Shown here: positions 35,905 to 46,779 of the stretch, in pieces
Layout: each line of letters starts with the position of its first letter
Numbering within the stretch: position 1 is the stretch's first letter
DNA from: Leptodactylus fallax
Taxonomy: Eukaryota > Chordata > Amphibia > Anura > Leptodactylidae
Direction of reading: 5' to 3'
Assembly (NCBI GenBank): GCA_947044405.1
Contig: CAMRHE010000356.1
Coordinates: 1,116,001 to 1,180,000, forward strand
DNA length: 64,000 nucleotides
Translations under genes and position numbers: made by a program
The notes under the pieces: generated by a model
The model's input: only the letters and a program-made list of their open reading frames with translations
Database searches by the model: none
Told to the model about the DNA's origin: nothing

Positions 35905-36587
35905 TTAATGTTTGTGGGACAAATTGTTCGTCATAATGGTACCATTTATTATTCTGTACAATGTACTGGGAAGCTGGAAAAAAATTCTGAATGGGTGGAA
36001 TTGAAGAAAAAGTGCATTTATGCGACTTTCTTACTGGCTTCGTTTTTACAGCATTCACTCAAAATGAAATGTTATCTGTATTCTATGTTTTGGTACGATT
36101 CTGGGGATACCAACTTTATATATTTGTATTTAAATTTTAACCCCTTAACAAAAATGTAAAACTTTGCAAAAAAATTTTTTTTTCTAAAAGTCGCCATATT
36201 CTGACTTATTCTGTGGGTGTCTTTTTTGCAGGACCAGGTGTACTTTTTAGTTATACCATTTTGGGGAATGCCTATTGCTTTGAGAACTTTTTATTAATAT
36301 TTTTATCAGAGGCGAAACAGCAAAAAAACGGTGGTTTGGCCTTTTTTTTTTTTCCCACTACTGCGTTCACCGTTTGTAGTGAACGGTGTAGTACCAAGTT
36401 TGTAGACAGGGCGTTTTTGGACACAGGGATACCTAATGTGTATGTGTTTCATAGTAATTTTTAACTTTTACACGTATTCTAGGGAAAGGGGGATGATTTG
36501 AACTTTTAATTCTTTTTTTATAATTACTTTTTTTTTTCTTAATTTCATTTATTAGAACCCCTAGAAGTCTTAAACCCCAGGGGGTTT

Positions 36588-36645
36588 GATCAGTAATGCA
36601 ATGCATTACAATGCTAATGCATTGCAATGCATTGCAAAATATCGG
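36588..36645. repeat. Nested ATGCATTGCAAT palindromes
   Basis: gtaatgcaatgcattacaat...gctaatgcattgcaatgcat: overlapping short palindromes inside the large repeat. Confidence 0.8.
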
Positions 36646-36929
36646 CATTTTTATGACAGGCTGCATAAAGCAGCTCGCCATACAGATGTATAGCAGTCAA
36701 GCCTGGGAGCCTTCAATAGGTTCCCGACTGTCATAGCAATGGAACACTGGCCCCGCATCTTGCTCCGGGAACGGGCAATCCCTGGCAAAATGGTGCCTCG
36801 GTCAGCTTTGACCAAGGCATCGGGGGCCTTAGCGCCGGGTCTCTACTGCAGCTCTCGAGCGGCCGCCATATTTAGATACCCGATATCCGCCATACTATTA
36901 CAGCGGATGTCGGGAAGGGGTTAATAGGA

Positions 36930-37570
36930 GAAGAGCATACCATTGTGGCCTCAAAATGTGGAGTTAGTCATCTTTTTATGGACATGCAAATCTGCCTGCA
37001 AGTGCACTTCGGATGGGCCTGATTTTTCTGATTTTCTAGATTTGCCTAGAGACAGCTGCAAGTGCTCCAGCTTTGCTATGCATTCAGTGCACAATGTCTC
37101 CTCTTTAGCCATGGATGATATTTTCAGCGTCTGCCTGCATCACAGCTGTCTGTAGGCAAATCTGGTAAACCATGCCCCAGCCTTGAGTCACCTGCTGGTT
37201 GTTTTGCATAGCAATAAAAAGATGATTATCTCTGTGTTACTTCATCAGTTGATGGCCACAATGGCATATTTCTGCTCTTATTACGGCCCCTACAGGGCAC
37301 TATTATTGGTTTGGGAGGCATTTTAGACCTGACAAACTCAGGTAAAGTGGGGCATGTAATTTGTTTACTGATTTTTTTTTCTCAGCAAAAGTGATTGTAT
37401 TATGCAGTATCTCACTCATTGTTCTTTCTTTCCCAAAACATCTGGGACTGTATTGACACTGGTAGTCACCTTGCTTCTTGTACCCACTGGAAGTTAATAG
37501 TATTATTTTCTTGTTTCAGGCACATTCATATTTTGAAGGACAACTATTCATTTAAAAGTGTGGAAGAAAA
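36930..37570. other. No gene recognised
   Basis: No feature could be supported. Confidence 0.4.
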
Positions 37571-37574
37571 GGGA

Positions 37575-37645
37575 GTTACCAGAGGAACCAAAAGAGAATA
37601 TGCAAACTCCATGCAGATGCCTCCCACAAAAGCATGTTATTGTCT
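37575..37645 (-). repeat. SINE/LINE-like segment, minus strand
   Basis: gcaaactccatgcagatgcc is the reverse complement of the segment at 26760-26790. Only about 70 bp is preserved. Confidence 0.55.
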
Positions 37646-37649
37646 ATAC

Positions 37650-39490
37650 ATAGACCCCTTAGATCCCCACTGATCAGTAGAACAGGAGACCTTCTTCTGA
37701 ATGGAGTGGTGGTTGGGCAGTGCCCATTCAATTCAATGGGAGTCCTGGAAAAGTACACTGTTGTATTGTGATGAGACTGGGTCCCAAATCTAGGACTTGT
37801 AGAAAGGACAAATAGGCTATATAATTGAATTGACCAGAAGCTGGGCCAAATGTCATCAAAATGTGCTTTTGTGCAGTCACCCTTTCCTTCAAACATCTCA
37901 ATGAGAATGTTATGAGGTTAGGTTCCTTTTAAATAATAATTTTTGTCCTCATACACCGGTAGATAGAAAATAAAAATAATATAAATGCAGCCTTTCACAG
38001 GGAGCTAGTGCTATCACTTTATGTGATAGTCATTGCCCATTAAAATTTTGTCAATCTTGGCCTCGATATACAAGATTGCCACTTATTAAATAGTTTTACC
38101 CATCATTACTACATTGGCATAGGTGAATTCCTTGAACTCAGGTCTCTTGTCAAAGCGTCTATTTATTTCCATGTTATAATAACTACATATACCTAACATA
38201 ATTGCTCCATTAAATCCTGTATTTTACAGGCAGCCACATCTTAGCTCGGGAAGGTTTGAAGAACACTTCAGGCCCACTTTGCTGTTGCTCATTAGATAAC
38301 AATGTGCTGAGAGATGTTTTTGATATTTACTGTCTGTATCTAAAATTCACTTTCTAGTCAGTGTGAAGTTATTGAAATTCACTTCAAGGAGGACGAGAAA
38401 ATACATTTGCTAAACCTGCTTAGAGGATTTCCAAAATGCACTTTCAATTCACCATTGAAGCTGGGTAGTATTCTCAGTTTGCTGACAGGGAAAACATCTT
38501 CTGTAGTTGATTTTAATCCTTTACAAAGTGTCAGTGCTGGAATGGAAATGGCTTCTCATGATAGTGAAGTTTCAGTTGACAAAAGAAGAAACACATCTCG
38601 GTTCTTGAGATTTACAGAATACAACAATAGTTGATTCTACTAGAAATGTGAGAGTGACTTGGAAAGCAAGCTGTCAGAACAAGTTGCAAATCAGGAAAAA
38701 CAATCTGTGTGACTTTACCTCAAGATTACAATGGATTTATACTTCAATTTCTCTGAAAGTAAAGACTGCCAGGCTCTGCTCACATTGGCATCATGGCTTC
38801 CATTCTAAACAGAGCCGTAGCGGCTATGACAAATCCATTTCCAAACCAAACCCAAATAGCTCTCATGGATTCCCTCACATAAAGGGCCCATCAGGACTTT
38901 GTGGAGGTGCAGTATTTTTGATGTCAACAATTAGGCTGCCCTGTTCTTGATGTCAATAATGGGAGACCCCTAATGGACACTTGTCCATGGGCTGTGTTCC
39001 CACTCACCCCAAAGCAGAATGAAACTGATCCAGAGTTCTCTTTCACCACTTCTCGATATTTGCCATACATATGTGGCAGATGTCAGGACTTTAAACATTC
39101 AGATGCTGTGGACAATCTTGGCCTCTAAGGGGTCTAAAAATGAAAGTAGAAAAAAAATGTAGAAAATTTAAAACAAATAAAATATAAAATTTTGAATAAT
39201 TTTTTTTAAACCACATATAAAAATAAACAAAAACAAACAAACAAAATTGGTATCCTTGCTTCCAAAATTCCTTAGAAACATATAAATATTTATCCCATAC
39301 AGTGAATGTAGTTTCACCTTCAAAAAAACAGTTATATATGGACAAAGACACATTACACAGCTATGTACATGGAAATATAGAAAAAAAAGATCCAGGTGTA
39401 AGAATATGGCTATTCAAAGAAATTTTCTTTTTTAAAGTTTCGGATTTTCGTAACCAAAACTGACAAAATCCACAAAATATATGTAGCATG
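37650..39490. other. No gene recognised
   Basis: 38230-38760 is balanced in composition and holds an open stretch of 75 codons at 38407-38634, but I recognise no domain, splice sites or homologue. Confidence 0.4.
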
Positions 39491-39493
39491 TTA

Positions 39494-41059
39494 CAGTGGG
39501 GTAAAAAAGTATTTAGTCAGCCATCAATTGTGCAAGTTCTCCCACTTAAAAAGATGAGGCCAGCCTGTAATTGTCATCATAGGTAGACCTCAACTATGAG
39601 AGACAAAATTTGCAATTTATTTGCAAATGATGGTGGAAAATAAGTATTTGGTCACCTACAAACAAGCAAGATTTCTGGCTCTCACAGACCTGTAACTTCT
39701 TCTTTAAGAGGCTCCTCTGTCCTCCACTCATTACCTGTAGTAATGGCTCCTGTTTGACATTGTTATCAGTATAAAAGACACCTGTCCACAACAGTCAAAC
39801 AGTCACACTCCAAACTCCACTATGGTGAAGACCAAAGAGCTGTGGAAGGACACCAGATACAAAATTATAGACCTGCACCAGGCTGGGAAGACTGAATCTG
39901 CAATAGGCAAGCAGCTTGGTGTGACGAAATCAACTGTGGGAGCAATAATTAGAAAATGGAAGACATACAAGACCACTGATAATCTCCCTCGATCAGGGGC
40001 TCCACGCAAGATCTCACCCCGTGGGGTCAAAATGATCACAAGAACGGTGAGTAGAAATCCCAGAACCACACGGGGGACCTAGTGAATGACCTGCAGAAAG
40101 CTGGGACTAATGTAACAAAGGCTACCGTCAGTAACACACTACTCCGCCAGGGACTCAGATCCTGCAGTGCCAGACGTGTCCCCCTGCTTAAGCCAGTACA
40201 TATCCGGGCCCGTCTGAAGTTTGCTAGAGAGCATTTGGATGTTCCAGAATAGTATTGGGAGAATGTCATATTGTCAGATGAAACCAAAGTAGAACTGTTT
40301 GGTAGAAACACAACTCGTCGTGTTTGGAGGAGAGTGAATGCTGAGTTGCAGCCAAAGAACACCATTCCTACTGTGAAGCATGGGGGTGGCAACATCATGC
40401 TTTGGGGCTGTTTCACTGCAAAGGGACCAGGACGACTGATCCATGTACATGAAAGAATGAATGGGGTCATGTATCGTGAGTGTTTGAGTGCAAACCTCCT
40501 TCCATCAGCAAGGGCATTGAAGATGAAACGTGGCTGGGTCTTTCAGCATGACAATGATCCCAAGCACACCTCCAGGGCAACGAAGGAGTGGCTTCGTAAG
40601 AAGCATTTCAAGGTCCTGGAGTGGCCTAGCCAGTCTCCAGATCTCAACCCCATAGAAAACCTTTGGAGGATGTTGAAAGTCCGTGTTGCCCAGCGACAGC
40701 CCCAAAACATCACTGCTCTAGAGGAGACCTGCATGGAGGAATGGGCCAACATACCAGCAACAGTGTGTGCCAACCTTGTGAAGACTTACAGAAAACGTTT
40801 CACCTCTGTCATTGCCAACAAAGGATATATAACAAAGTATTGAGATGAACTTTTGTTATTGACCAAATACTTATTTTCCACCATAATTTGCAAATAAATT
40901 CTTTAAAAATCAGACAATGTGATTTCCTGGATTTGTTTTCTCATTTTGTCTCTCATAGTTGAGGTCTACCTATGATGTCAATTACAGGCCGACCTCATCT
41001 TTTTAAGTGGGAGAACTTGCACAATTGCTAGCTGACTAAATACTTTTTTTTCCCTACTG
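39494..41059 (+). mobile_element. Tc1-like transposon (1566 bp)
   Basis: TIRs start cagtggggtaaaaaagtatt and end with the reverse complement (aatactttttttttccctactg). TA lies at 39492-39493 and 41060-41061. The right TIR is about 205 bp. The left lacks about 45 bp that the right retains (the segment between gagacaaaat and aatttatttgcaaat), so the TIRs are unequal. Confidence 0.92.
39822..40843 (+). pseudogene. Tc1 transposase with one frameshift and one internal stop
   Basis: The opening frame (39822-40082) begins [15 protein letters not shown] and contains the first helix-turn-helix ([20 protein letters not shown]) and the SGAPRKIS linker. A shift near 40076 moves to the frame giving [19 protein letters not shown]. 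This continues to a TAG at 40250-40252, just before [17 protein letters not shown]. The catalytic part (40271-40843) keeps [19 protein letters not shown] and [11 protein letters not shown] and ends GYITKY. The DDE triad is therefore intact but the protein is broken twice. Total length, about 340 codons, is normal. It belongs to a different Tc1 family from the three others, judged by its TIR. Confidence 0.93.
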
Positions 41060-41194
41060 TATTTGTGCTGCACAGTGGCTGCCACAAAAACTAACCCAAT
41101 TATGTACTAATATAAGTGCACTTATATTATTTTTGAATAAATAGAAAAATATTAATTGCGTATTAATTGATAGTTATCATTGCACCGGCACTTT

Positions 41195-41323
41195 GTTACA
41201 ATATATATTACTGCTATGGTCATTAGTTTGTTGCTTAAGAAAGGTTCCTGTTGGGACCGAAACGTTGCCTTGGATTAAAGATACACTTTTTGCACTAAAA
41301 TTATTGGAGTGCTGCTGTTTTCA

Positions 41324-41325
<2 letters not shown>
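41195..41325 (+). mobile_element. Penelope-like element tail (probable)
   Basis: ttgcttaagaaaggttcctg, then ttgggaccgaaacgttgcct, followed by ttggattaaagatacact and ggagtgctgctgttttcaat, ending at a TATC microsatellite. The order, a hammerhead-like core and then an A-rich tail ending at simple repeats, is that of Penelope-like 3' ends in frogs as I remember them. It resembles the confirmed element at 55241-56463 (gaagaaggggcagatgctcc, then gaaatgcgtc). No coding part is present. Confidence 0.5.
41233..41269 (+). ncRNA. Hammerhead-ribozyme-like core, degraded
   Basis: A six-pair stem (ggttcc/gggacc, one G-T pair, loop tgtt) is followed directly by gaaacg. The preceding ttaagaaa stands where CUGANGA would be in a hammerhead and departs from it, so self-cleavage is unlikely. 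Confidence 0.4.

Positions 41326-41369
<44 letters not shown>
41326..41369. repeat. (TATC)n microsatellite
   Basis: Ten or so uninterrupted tatc units. Confidence 0.97.
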
Positions 41370-41628
41370 GTATTCCTGGAAATTTACAATAGAATTAAAA
41401 TGTTATTAACACCTTACAATGAATGGTGTACTATCATGGTTAAAGTTTTGAGACTCACACAGATATTATTTTTTACAGTGCTTACTGCTTGACTGTTTTC
41501 AGATCTTTCTGTGGTTAGATGTTTCTATGGTTACTGAAGTACAATTAGAAGCATTTTAAAAGTTTTTAAACTTTTTTTGACAAATACATCAACCTTATTG
41601 AAAGACTCAATATTCACAGTGTTGACCC

Positions 41629-41985
41629 TTATTTTTCAAGACTTCTGCAATTCACCCTGGCATGGTGAATATTCTGGGCCAAATCCTGACTGATGACAAC
41701 CCATTCTTGCCTAATCAGTGCTTGGAGTTTATCACAATTTATTTGTTTTTGTTTATCTGCCCGCTTTTTGAGGATTGACCACAGGCTCTTAATGGGATTG
41801 AGATCTACAGAGTTTCCTGGCCATGAAGCCAAAATTCCAGTGTTTTGTTCACCGAGCCACTTAGTTTTCACTTTTGCCTTATGAAATGGTGGAAATGCTG
41901 GAAAAAAGCATTGTTCATCACCAAATTGCTCCTGCATTGTTGGGAAAAATTGCTCATGGAGGATGTTTAGATACCATTCTTTATT
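41629..41985 (-). pseudogene. Tc1 transposase C-terminal remnant
   Basis: The minus-strand frame holds KAKVKTKWLGEQNTGILASW, NSVDLNPIKSLWSILKKRAD and LQALIRQEWVVISQDLAQ. These correspond to the segment from just after the second catalytic Asp to near the C-terminus of a Tc1 family. The catalytic Glu position reads Lys (PIK instead of PIE). The first Asp, the QDN motif and the DNA-binding half are absent. It is a truncated dead copy, attached to the terminal sequence catggt(t/c)aaagttttgagac at 41433. Confidence 0.85.
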
Positions 41986-42007
41986 CAGTATAGTATCTAT
42001 ACTGAAT

Positions 42008-42050
42008 ATGATAGATAGATAGATAGACATTTATAGATATCTATCATATT
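42008..42050. repeat. Short TAGA/TATC microsatellite
   Basis: gatagatagatagatagaca, then tagatatctatc, at the duplicated junction. Confidence 0.9.
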
Positions 42051-42262
42051 GTTGGAAATTTAGAATAGACTCAAAATGTTATTAATGCCTAGCAATGAAT
42101 GGTGTATAGTCATGGTCAAAGTTTTGAGACAGATTTTAGTTTTCACAAAGCTTACTGCTTCACTGTTTTCAGATCTTTTAGTCAGATGTTTGTATGTTAT
42201 ACAGAAACCATGAACCCAAAATTTCAATGTTTTGTTCACCGAGCCACTTAGTTATCACAAAA

Positions 42263-44215
42263 TTGTTAGTGAGCCTACTCTCTTAGATAAAAAGCAACTG
42301 CACACATTAAGTAGCTTTACACTGGTCCCCTGGGGATAAAGATGTCACCCAGGAGGTTGGAAGAGGACAGAAGATGCCCTTGAAGGAGCAGTGGGTACAG
42401 TGAGGGAGCCCAGAAGAGGTGAGTATCTGAAGTCTGAAGACTTATTATAAACCAGTTCACTTATCTCTAATTATGTTTTGCTAAAGCTTTTTTTTTCCAG
42501 TATTGTGAGTGACAGCATATTGCTAGGTTGTTATTGTTGTTACTCTGCATAAGCATGAACAGACTGGTACAGAAGGAGAGACATCTTCCCTCAAAGACTT
42601 CTATAGTGAAGGTGGGGGTCCGAACTTTTGAACTCCCACAATCCCTAGAAATCTATGCATTATTTTCAATACGTTTTGGTCATATGGACCTTTATGAAGA
42701 TAAAAATTCATATTTATCAATGTAATAGTGCCATATTACTTCACAACCACAAATTATTTTTTCTAACACTTTGCTAAGAGCCACTCTGTGACTTTATATG
42801 CAGAACAAGCATTATTAAATTTGCCCCATAAAAAATAATGATATTGTGGAACACATAAGTAACATTGGTAAAATAGATAAGAGAAGATAGGTAGAAAAGT
42901 ATGGGCACACTTTGGACTATTGGGGACATGAGCAGAGTTGTTAAATAGTACATTACCCCATTTATGCCTTCATAATCTGCATCAGTCGGTGTTTACTTCT
43001 CAAGATGTGCCGCTTTATTGTCTGACTGCAAAGTATCATGATGAATTAATAAAGGGACCATTTTACAGGCTTGTGTTTATAGCAGGTGGTTATATCAGAA
43101 GAAAGTGCCTTTAACTGAAGTTACACAAGTGCTGCTATCTCAAGAGGGATTTCATCAATTAAAATCTCTTATTATAATATGGGTTGTAAAGCAGCGCATA
43201 AAATACAGCAGGAGACAATGAACGCTACATTTTTGTATATGTAGCATTAAAAAAGTGAAGCATCTCAAGTTCTTTAGATATAAACATAGGAAGCCGTGTT
43301 TACTTCTTTTTGTCTATACTTAAAGGACCACTATGCCTAAAGTCACGGCTTGTAATGAGAGTTTCTGATACAATATACACATATATATGGAAATCTCTCT
43401 GGAGGTTTTCAGATGTGTGAAATATACCAGTGATCAAGAGGCATTTTTCTGCTGTGCACAGCAGTTCCAGAGCTTTACAATGGGCATTTGGACATAAGAA
43501 AACTAAGACAATGACAGGAAAGCACTTGTTGATTTCTGTGGGAGAGTGTTGTTATAGTGATCCAGATTTACTAATAGTTGGACAGTATAATCTTAGACAG
43601 TTGTAAAAATACACCAGATTTATACTGTGGATGATGTGGAATGATGTATCTTTAGACTGTCTAGTCTAACACTATACCTCCTTTTAAGTGGTTTACTTTG
43701 AGGCAACACTTTACAACACAGTTTTGGTGCATTTCTGGCACATTTTGGGGTATTTAAACAATTCCACCTTTTTCTGAGAATACACATCCACATATCTAGT
43801 TAGTTGGAAAACTTTTAGCTCAAACTAAATGCACCAGGTTGTACCAAGATGCTCTTAAGATGCGCCACATTTACATCAGAGTCTAGTCATAACCACAATA
43901 CTAATTCTGGGAAAATGTGTACAGAGGTCACTGTACGGATACTATTACCTACTGTCTGTGGTGAAATACTCTTCTATTTCCCTCCAGCATACAAGGAGCA
44001 AACATCCAAAGATATCTGCATATACTGCTATGATTTCTATGCGGAAAAATTGTTGTGATTGTTGCCTATGCCATCTGTCATATGTGCAGTAGTGCATGTT
44101 TTTTCTCGAATGATGACTGTTTACATGCTATGATTGAAGCATATAATCAGTAATGGTAAAATTATCATACGAACTGAACCAGTTACGACTGACAACAAAT
44201 ATCCATTAGTTGGAA
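42263..44215. other. No gene recognised; part is a dispersed repeat
   Basis: 43560-43880 contains agactgtctagtctaacac, ccttttaagtgg and gcgccacattt, resembling 9780-9890 and 54400-54590. The rest shows nothing I can name. Confidence 0.45.
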
Positions 44216-44224
44216 CAATATTTC

Positions 44225-44380
44225 AGAACATAACATAGTATATGAGGTTGGATGAAGACACAGGTCCATCAAGTCCAACCTATAACCCTACAGAGGAAGA
44301 CAAATAACCCTGTGGCTGGTGCCAATTGCCCCTGTCAGGGAAAAAAAAATCCTTCCCAAATCTGACAATCAGTATAAAAA
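44225..44380 (+). repeat. Dispersed frog-type repeat (gaggttggatgaagacacag)
   Basis: gaggttggatgaagacacag, gtccatcaagtccaacctat and tccttcccaaatctgac form a phrase set that I recall as very common in anuran genomes. A short relative (acatagtacattttgggttg) is at about 53655. Confidence 0.6.
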
Positions 44381-44529
44381 CTCTGGATCAATTTCTCACC
44401 TCCAAAAATGTATGGAGAAACATTCTTTTCTGTAGACGTAGAGTACTTCCCCTTGTTACAAACCTAGTAGTGAAAATATCATTAGAAAGGACTCTGTACT
44501 GTCTCATCGTGTATTTGTACATTGTGCTA

Positions 44530-44583
44530 TATAGAATAGAATAGAATAGAATAGAATAGAATAGAATAGAATAGAATAGAATA
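44530..44583. repeat. (ATAGA)n microsatellite, LINE tail
   Basis: Eleven pentamers. It adjoins the 3' end of the minus-strand LINE at 44584, so it is probably the repeat tail of that LINE. Confidence 0.92.
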
Positions 44584-45412
44584 AAATACTTGATCCCAGA
44601 GGAGAAATTGAGGTTCCACCAGTCACACATACGTCACCAACTAGTACAATAACCAGGTACTGATACACAAAGTTAAGTTACATAGTATACAATCAGAGCA
44701 GAGAGGCACATAGTTACTGAGACACAAATTAGCACCGTCACTAGTACATACCTGTAGTGGTCTGAAACCCCCAACTTGTGGCACTGTTATTGACACTGTT
44801 CAAGAGTGAGATGGTCGATGGAATGAAGGACCTTCTGAATCTATCGCTGCCATAGCAGAGTTGTAAGAGTCTCCTGCTGAAGTAGCTTTGCTGATTAATA
44901 ATGTCCCGATGGAGCAGATGTGATGCGTTATCCCTAATTAACTTAAGTTTCTCTAAGGCTCTCCGCCTTGTGATGTGGTCAAATTGTCTCCCTGCTATTG
45001 AACATACTCTTCACTCAAATTTGTAGTCCAGGTAAACCTCAAGGTATTTATAGGACCTAGTCCTCGTAATGCCCTGGCCCTCAATACATACTGGAGTGAA
45101 ATCTGTCCTCACCTTCACAAAGTGGATAACCATCTCATAGGTTTTAGACATATTGAGGATTAGCCCATTATCCCTGCTCCATGCTGCAAAAGTCCCTACC
45201 ACCTCCCTGTATTCCCTGCCGTCACCTTTAGTTACACAACCAACTACAGCTGAGTTGTTAGAGAAGTTCTGCAAGAAGCACTCACTCAAGTCATACTGGA
45301 AGTTGGATGTGTAGACAGTGAAGAGGAATGGTGCATAGGAATAGGGCATCCTCCACTCCTACCTTAACCCGATAGGCAAACTGTAGCCTGTCAAGAGAGG
45401 GGGCCACCCACC
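44584..45412 (-). pseudogene. L2/CR1-type LINE 3' end with reverse-transcriptase remnant
   Basis: The minus-strand frame at 45011-45349 contains APFLFTVYTSNFQYDLSECF, NFSNNSAVVGC (the place of the F/YxDD catalytic motif, here SNNS, so both Asp are lost), LILNMSKTYEMVIHFVK and YKYLEVYLDYKF. Upstream, RLQFAYRVKVGVEDA is joined by deletion. The same blocks occur in the longer element at 54606-57795 (FTLYTADF, YSDDSAIVG, KINAGKTKEMVVDF, YKYLGLLL). Catalytic loss and truncation make it dead. Confidence 0.82.
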
Positions 45413-45420
45413 GTCTCAGA

Positions 45421-46371
45421 CAGGGGCAGATTGGGACCTGAAAGTGGCCCCATTTTATAGTTGGACTCAGTGCAAGTAGACATAGTCAATACAAGTAGGC
45501 GGGGCCAGCATAAGTTGCTCCTCCATGTAAGACAGTCCTGTGTAAAGTAATTTTGCGCAGGACTGCTTTACATGGAGGCAGAGGCAGCAGTCCTATGTAA
45601 GTTACCATATCATACTGAAACTGTAACTTACACAGGACTGCTGCCTCTCACTCCATGTAAAGCAGACATTTCTGCTACACAGGGCTGCCTGCTTTATATG
45701 TAAAGGCAGAAGTCCTATGTAAGTAAAGTTATAGGCAGTGGGTTCACGATGGCAATTAAACTGTAGGTGCAGCAGCAGCCATAACAAGTCCACTGACTCC
45801 CAGGATTTGGACAAACTCCAGAGGGCCTGGGGCAGGTGTAACATAAAAAAAGAAAAACACATTCTCTGGCGTTCTGCAGCCTGTTCAGTTGAACTCCGTG
45901 CTTTGATGCTAGGCACCAGTGCACCCCACGTGATAACTGAGGTCAATCAGCAGCCTCAACAGTCGCTGGAGAGGGACTGGTGCATATGTGAGTGATATCA
46001 CTGATCCCTTTCCAGCGACTGCCTAATTGGCCTTAGCAGTCATGTGGTGTGCAGGGGGAATGAGGAACAGTGCGCGACCAAAAGGGTACACTGGGGACAG
46101 GTGAGTATGTTTTTTTCCCTAATGTTTCTCCTCTTTAAGAATAATGTCCCATAGTACACAGAGTATAATGTCCCACATTGGCCCTCACGCAGTATAATGT
46201 CCCATAGTGGCCCCTCCACACACTATAATGCCCTATCCTGGCCCCTCCACACAGTATAATGTCCCATAGTGGCCCCTCAACACACTACAGTAACTTATAG
46301 TGGCCCCTCCACACACTATAATGCCCTATGGTGGCCCCTTCACAAACTATAATGCCATATAGGGGCCCCTG
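45421..46371. mobile_element. Candidate hAT-like element with minisatellite core
   Basis: The left end is caggggcagattgggacctg. The possible right end, ...aggggcccctg at 46371, gives inverted CAGGGGC. No 8-bp duplication was found, perhaps because a TTAA element abuts the right end. The interior has a palindromic stretch (about 45520-45720, cagtcctatgtaagtt and relatives) and then the minisatellite. Confidence 0.45.
46140..46360. repeat. Minisatellite (cacactataatgcc-ctatggtggcccctc)
   Basis: About seven units of about 31 bp (ccatagtggcccctccacac, then actataatgcc), related to the units at 20940-22130 and 23780-24125. Confidence 0.88.
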
Positions 46372-46375
46372 TTAA

Positions 46376-46776
46376 AGGGAGCCTGTCAGCAGTTTTGACT
46401 CTTCAAAATTATATAGAGGTTTGGGAGAATAGTGTAAAACATATCTAGGCAAAATGCACATGCAGATTTCATGACTTAATCTGTGTGTTAATACCCCCTG
46501 CACCAGAATCGCAAGTGCCCAGGAAGTGGTCATCCAATAAGAAGACCACTAGAGACATCATACAGTGCATGAGATGGGCTGGGGGATGTTTTGGGCAGTG
46601 ACCCTACTGAGGGCATTTAAACATAGAATTCTCAGACACAGTACCTGCTCCAGCATTATCCCATGCTTACTATATTACTACTGTTCTCCAAATAGCGCTA
46701 TCAGCAGTTTAGAGGGGGTCACAGCTGCACAGAAAATTAGGAGATAAGTAGATTCAGTTATAGATTTCATTTCCCT
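46376..46776. mobile_element. TTAA MITE (agggagcctgtcagc)
   Basis: TTAA at 46372-46375. The left end agggagcctgtcagcagttt is of the common frog type. The right end ...atttccct is followed by TTGA. TIR similarity is limited to about 5-6 bp, so the right boundary is tentative. Confidence 0.55.
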
Positions 46777-46779
46777 TTG

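Larger units (their letters stand above)
35345..36925 (+). repeat. Second copy of the large unclassified repeat (3' part), interrupted
   Basis: Shares gccatatgagggct, a t(g)tttg(t/c)gggacaa phrase, ggtacgattctggggatacc and ttttggggaatg-type phrases with 3000-3700. It ends in a GC-rich part, ...ggatgtcgggaaggggttaa, at about 36922. Subterminal foldbacks are again present: cctcggtcagctttgaccaagg near 36796, and cccgatatccgc...gcggatgtcggg near 36878-36914. It is interrupted by the TTAA element at 35427-35904. Confidence 0.75.
41370..42262. repeat. Direct duplication of a microsatellite flank plus a Tc1 end
   Basis: 41365-41540 (ctatcgtattcctggaaatt, then aaaatgttattaac, gtttaa-gap and aaagttttgagac, tgttttcagatctt) is repeated at 42041-42190 with an offset of 676 bp. 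The second copy jumps from near 42200 to the segment ttttgttcaccgagccactt (also at 41849), so it lacks about 300 bp. Both copies start at tatc or gata repeats. Confidence 0.8.

Noticed and set aside
38407..38634. 75-codon open stretch in apparently single-copy DNA
   Set aside because: Composition is plausible but there is no recognised domain or splice boundary.
11937..46776. One complete ttaaagggaacctgtcac element from matching ends at 11937 and 46776
   Set aside because: The ends are far apart and belong to separate copies.
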